A DNA stretch of 64,000 nucleotides from Tabrizicola sp. (GTDB taxonomy: Bacteria > Pseudomonadota > Alphaproteobacteria > Rhodobacterales > Rhodobacteraceae), in the NCBI GenBank assembly GCA_016792685.1, contig JAEULQ010000066.1:26184-90183 (forward strand), in the 5' to 3' direction. The position numbers were made by a program, and so were the translations under genes. Of the stretch, positions 62,797 through 64,000 are shown in pieces. A model generated the notes under the pieces. That model was not told the DNA's origin, did no database searches, and saw nothing but the letters and a program-made list of their open reading frames with translations. Each line of letters starts with the position of its first letter. The stretch's first letter is position 1.

Positions 62797-64000
62797 ATGT
62801 CCGGCCATGGCGACGCACAACCGATGAAATCCCGCAAGTCCGGGCCGCTCAAGGGAGTGGCCGCGGTGCCGGGAGACAAGTCGATCTCGCATCGCTCGCT
62901 GATCTTCGGCGCGATGGCGGTGGGAGAGACGAAGATCTCCGGCCTCCTTGAAGGCCAGGACGTGCTGGACACGGCAAAGGCGATGCGGGCCTTCGGGGCC
63001 ACCGTGACGCGGCATGGCGAGGGGTCCTGGACGGTGAACGGCGTGGGTGTCGGCGGGTTCCAGGAACCGGCCGATGTGCTGGACGTCGGAAATTCGGGAA
63101 CTGGCGCTCGGCTGATCATGGGGACAATGGCGACGACGCCTATCACCGCCACGTTTACCGGGGACGCGTCCTTGCGGAAGCGGCCGATGGGGCGGGTGAC
63201 TGACCCGCTTTCGCTTTTCGGCGCGCGCGCCTATGGGCGTCAGGGTGGGCGTTTGCCGATGACGATCGTGGGCGCTGCGAACCCGGTTCCGGTCCGCTAC
63301 GCCCTGCCTGTCGCTTCGGCCCAGGTGAAGTCGGCGGTGCTTCTCGCGGGGCTGAATGCTCCTGGTGAGACGGTCGTGATCGAGAAGGAGCCGACGCGCG
63401 ACCATTCCGAACGGATGCTGGTGGGTTTCGGGGCGAAACTGTCGGTCGAGAAGACCGGAGAGGGCCATGTCATCACGCTGACCGGCCAGCCGGAGCTGCG
63501 GCCGCAGACCGTGGCGGTACCGCGCGACCCGTCTTCGGCGGCCTTCCCGGTCTGTGCGGCGCTGATCGTCGAAGGGTCGGATATCCTGGTGCCGGGGGTA
63601 AGCCAGAACCTGACCCGGAACGGGCTTTACCTGACGCTCGTGGAGATGGGGGCCGAGATCGACTTCCAGAACCCCCGCGAAGAGGGTGGCGAGCCGGTGG
63701 CGGACTTGCGGGTCCGGTTCTCGGGCAACATGAAGGGGATCGAGGTGCCACCGGAGCGGGCTCCCAGCATGATCGATGAATATCCGATCCTGTCGGTGGT
63801 GGCGTCCTTCGCGTCGGGCAAGACGGTGATGCGGGGGGTCAAGGAGCTGCGGGTCAAGGAGAGCGACCGGATCGATGCGATGGCCGGGGGGCTGGTGGCT
63901 TGGGGGGTCAGGGTCGTGGCGGATGTGTATACCCTCATCGTCCTGGGGTTGGGCCGGGGCGGGGTGCCGGGCGGGGCCACCTGTGCGACCCACATCGACC
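62797..64000 (+). CDS. aroA: 3-phosphoshikimate 1-carboxyvinyltransferase (partial)
   Basis: The open frame runs off the right edge, with 401 codons visible of about 450. AroA joins shikimate-3-phosphate and phosphoenolpyruvate to form EPSP in aromatic amino acid synthesis. Motifs are [41 protein letters not shown], and [12 protein letters not shown] near the end. The glycine in NSGTG sits where Gly96 sits in E. coli, the ancestral, inhibitor-sensitive residue. The ATG at 62797 follows GGGGAG at correct spacing. Confidence 0.95.
   Translation, partial: MSGHGDAQPMKSRKSGPLKGVAAVPGDKSISHRSLIFGAMAVGETKISGLLEGQDVLDTAKAMRAFGATVTRHGEGSWTVNGVGVGGFQEPADVLDVGNSGTGARLIMGTMATTPITATFTGDASLRKRPMGRVTDPLSLFGARAYGRQGGRLPMTIVGAANPVPVRYALPVASAQVKSAVLLAGLNAPGETVVIEKEPTRDHSERMLVGFGAKLSVEKTGEGHVITLTGQPELRPQTVAVPRDPSSAAFPVCAALIVEGSDILVPGVSQNLTRNGLYLTLVEMGAEIDFQNPREEGGEPVADLRVRFSGNMKGIEVPPERAPSMIDEYPILSVVASFASGKTVMRGVKELRVKESDRIDAMAGGLVAWGVRVVADVYTLIVLGLGRGGVPGGATCATHID

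Overview
This is high-GC DNA from an alphaproteobacterium, most likely a member of the Rhodobacteraceae (Rhodobacterales). The evidence is gene content and order seen in that group: a pca operon in the order pcaD-C-H-G-B with divergent pcaQ, fabI-fabB-fabA beside a Fur/Irr-type regulator, a phoH-ybeY-corC-lnt-metK chromosomal run, and a SAM/SAH-type riboswitch in front of metK. No phage, insertion sequence or CRISPR array was seen. The only transfer-like segment is a short, base-composition-shifted stretch next to a tRNA-Gly.

Layout. 0-2.6 kb: the tail of a 5'-nucleotidase, an HTH-VOC protein, a YedK/HMCES protein, and two decayed genes (a PotD-like binding protein and a DmpA-type peptidase). 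2.6-8.2 kb: protocatechuate branch of the beta-ketoadipate pathway (pcaDCHGB plus pcaQ), with a BKACE-family beta-keto acid cleavage enzyme inserted in the operon. 8.3-17.0 kb: a minus-strand block of two amidohydrolases, a complete PotABCD-type transporter, a GntR regulator, a hydantoin/Asp-Glu racemase and a flavin reductase-like protein, probably for an unidentified N-heterocycle. 17.1-25.3 kb: a minus-strand operon of branched-chain-type aminotransferase, 2-keto-pentenoate-type hydratase, FAH-family hydrolase, dimethylglycine dehydrogenase-like flavoprotein and a polar amino-acid transporter lacking an ATPase, with a divergent GntR. 25.3-29.5 kb: agmatine deiminase-family protein, class I glutamine amidotransferase, DMT exporter, quinone reductase-like protein and creatininase-family amidohydrolase. 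29.6-36.6 kb: FAD-linked oxidase, two solute-binding proteins without permeases, a cytosine deaminase-like amidohydrolase and an MmgE/PrpD protein. 36.7-41.6 kb: a second dimethylglycine dehydrogenase-like protein and an MttB-family methyltransferase, divergent from a LysR regulator.

41.6-64 kb is mostly housekeeping: tRNA-Gly(TCC), a glycosyltransferase-FkbM methyltransferase fusion of different composition, fabI, fabB, a small membrane protein, fabA, an MFS transporter, an Irr-like regulator, an unusual HTH protein, a fasciclin protein, miaB, an OmpA-like protein paired with a lipoprotein that shares its N-terminal motif, phoH, ybeY, corC, lnt, metK with its riboswitch, an MFS transporter, an SDR, trmB and a partial aroA.

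How it works together. From 2.6 to 41 kb the genes read as catabolic modules for aromatic acids and methylated, amidated or guanidino nitrogen compounds, each with transporters and a local regulator. The most interesting non-coding signal is a 25-bp dyad (TCACG-N15-CGTGA type with a conserved CCCCGTTT core). It occurs in the same orientation and at about the same distance (about 52-81 bp, near edge to far edge) upstream of three separated transcription units: the glutamine amidotransferase, the FAD-linked oxidase and the MttB-like gene. It lies inside the divergent promoter of the LysR gene, so these modules may form one regulon for a single compound that cannot be named from sequence alone.
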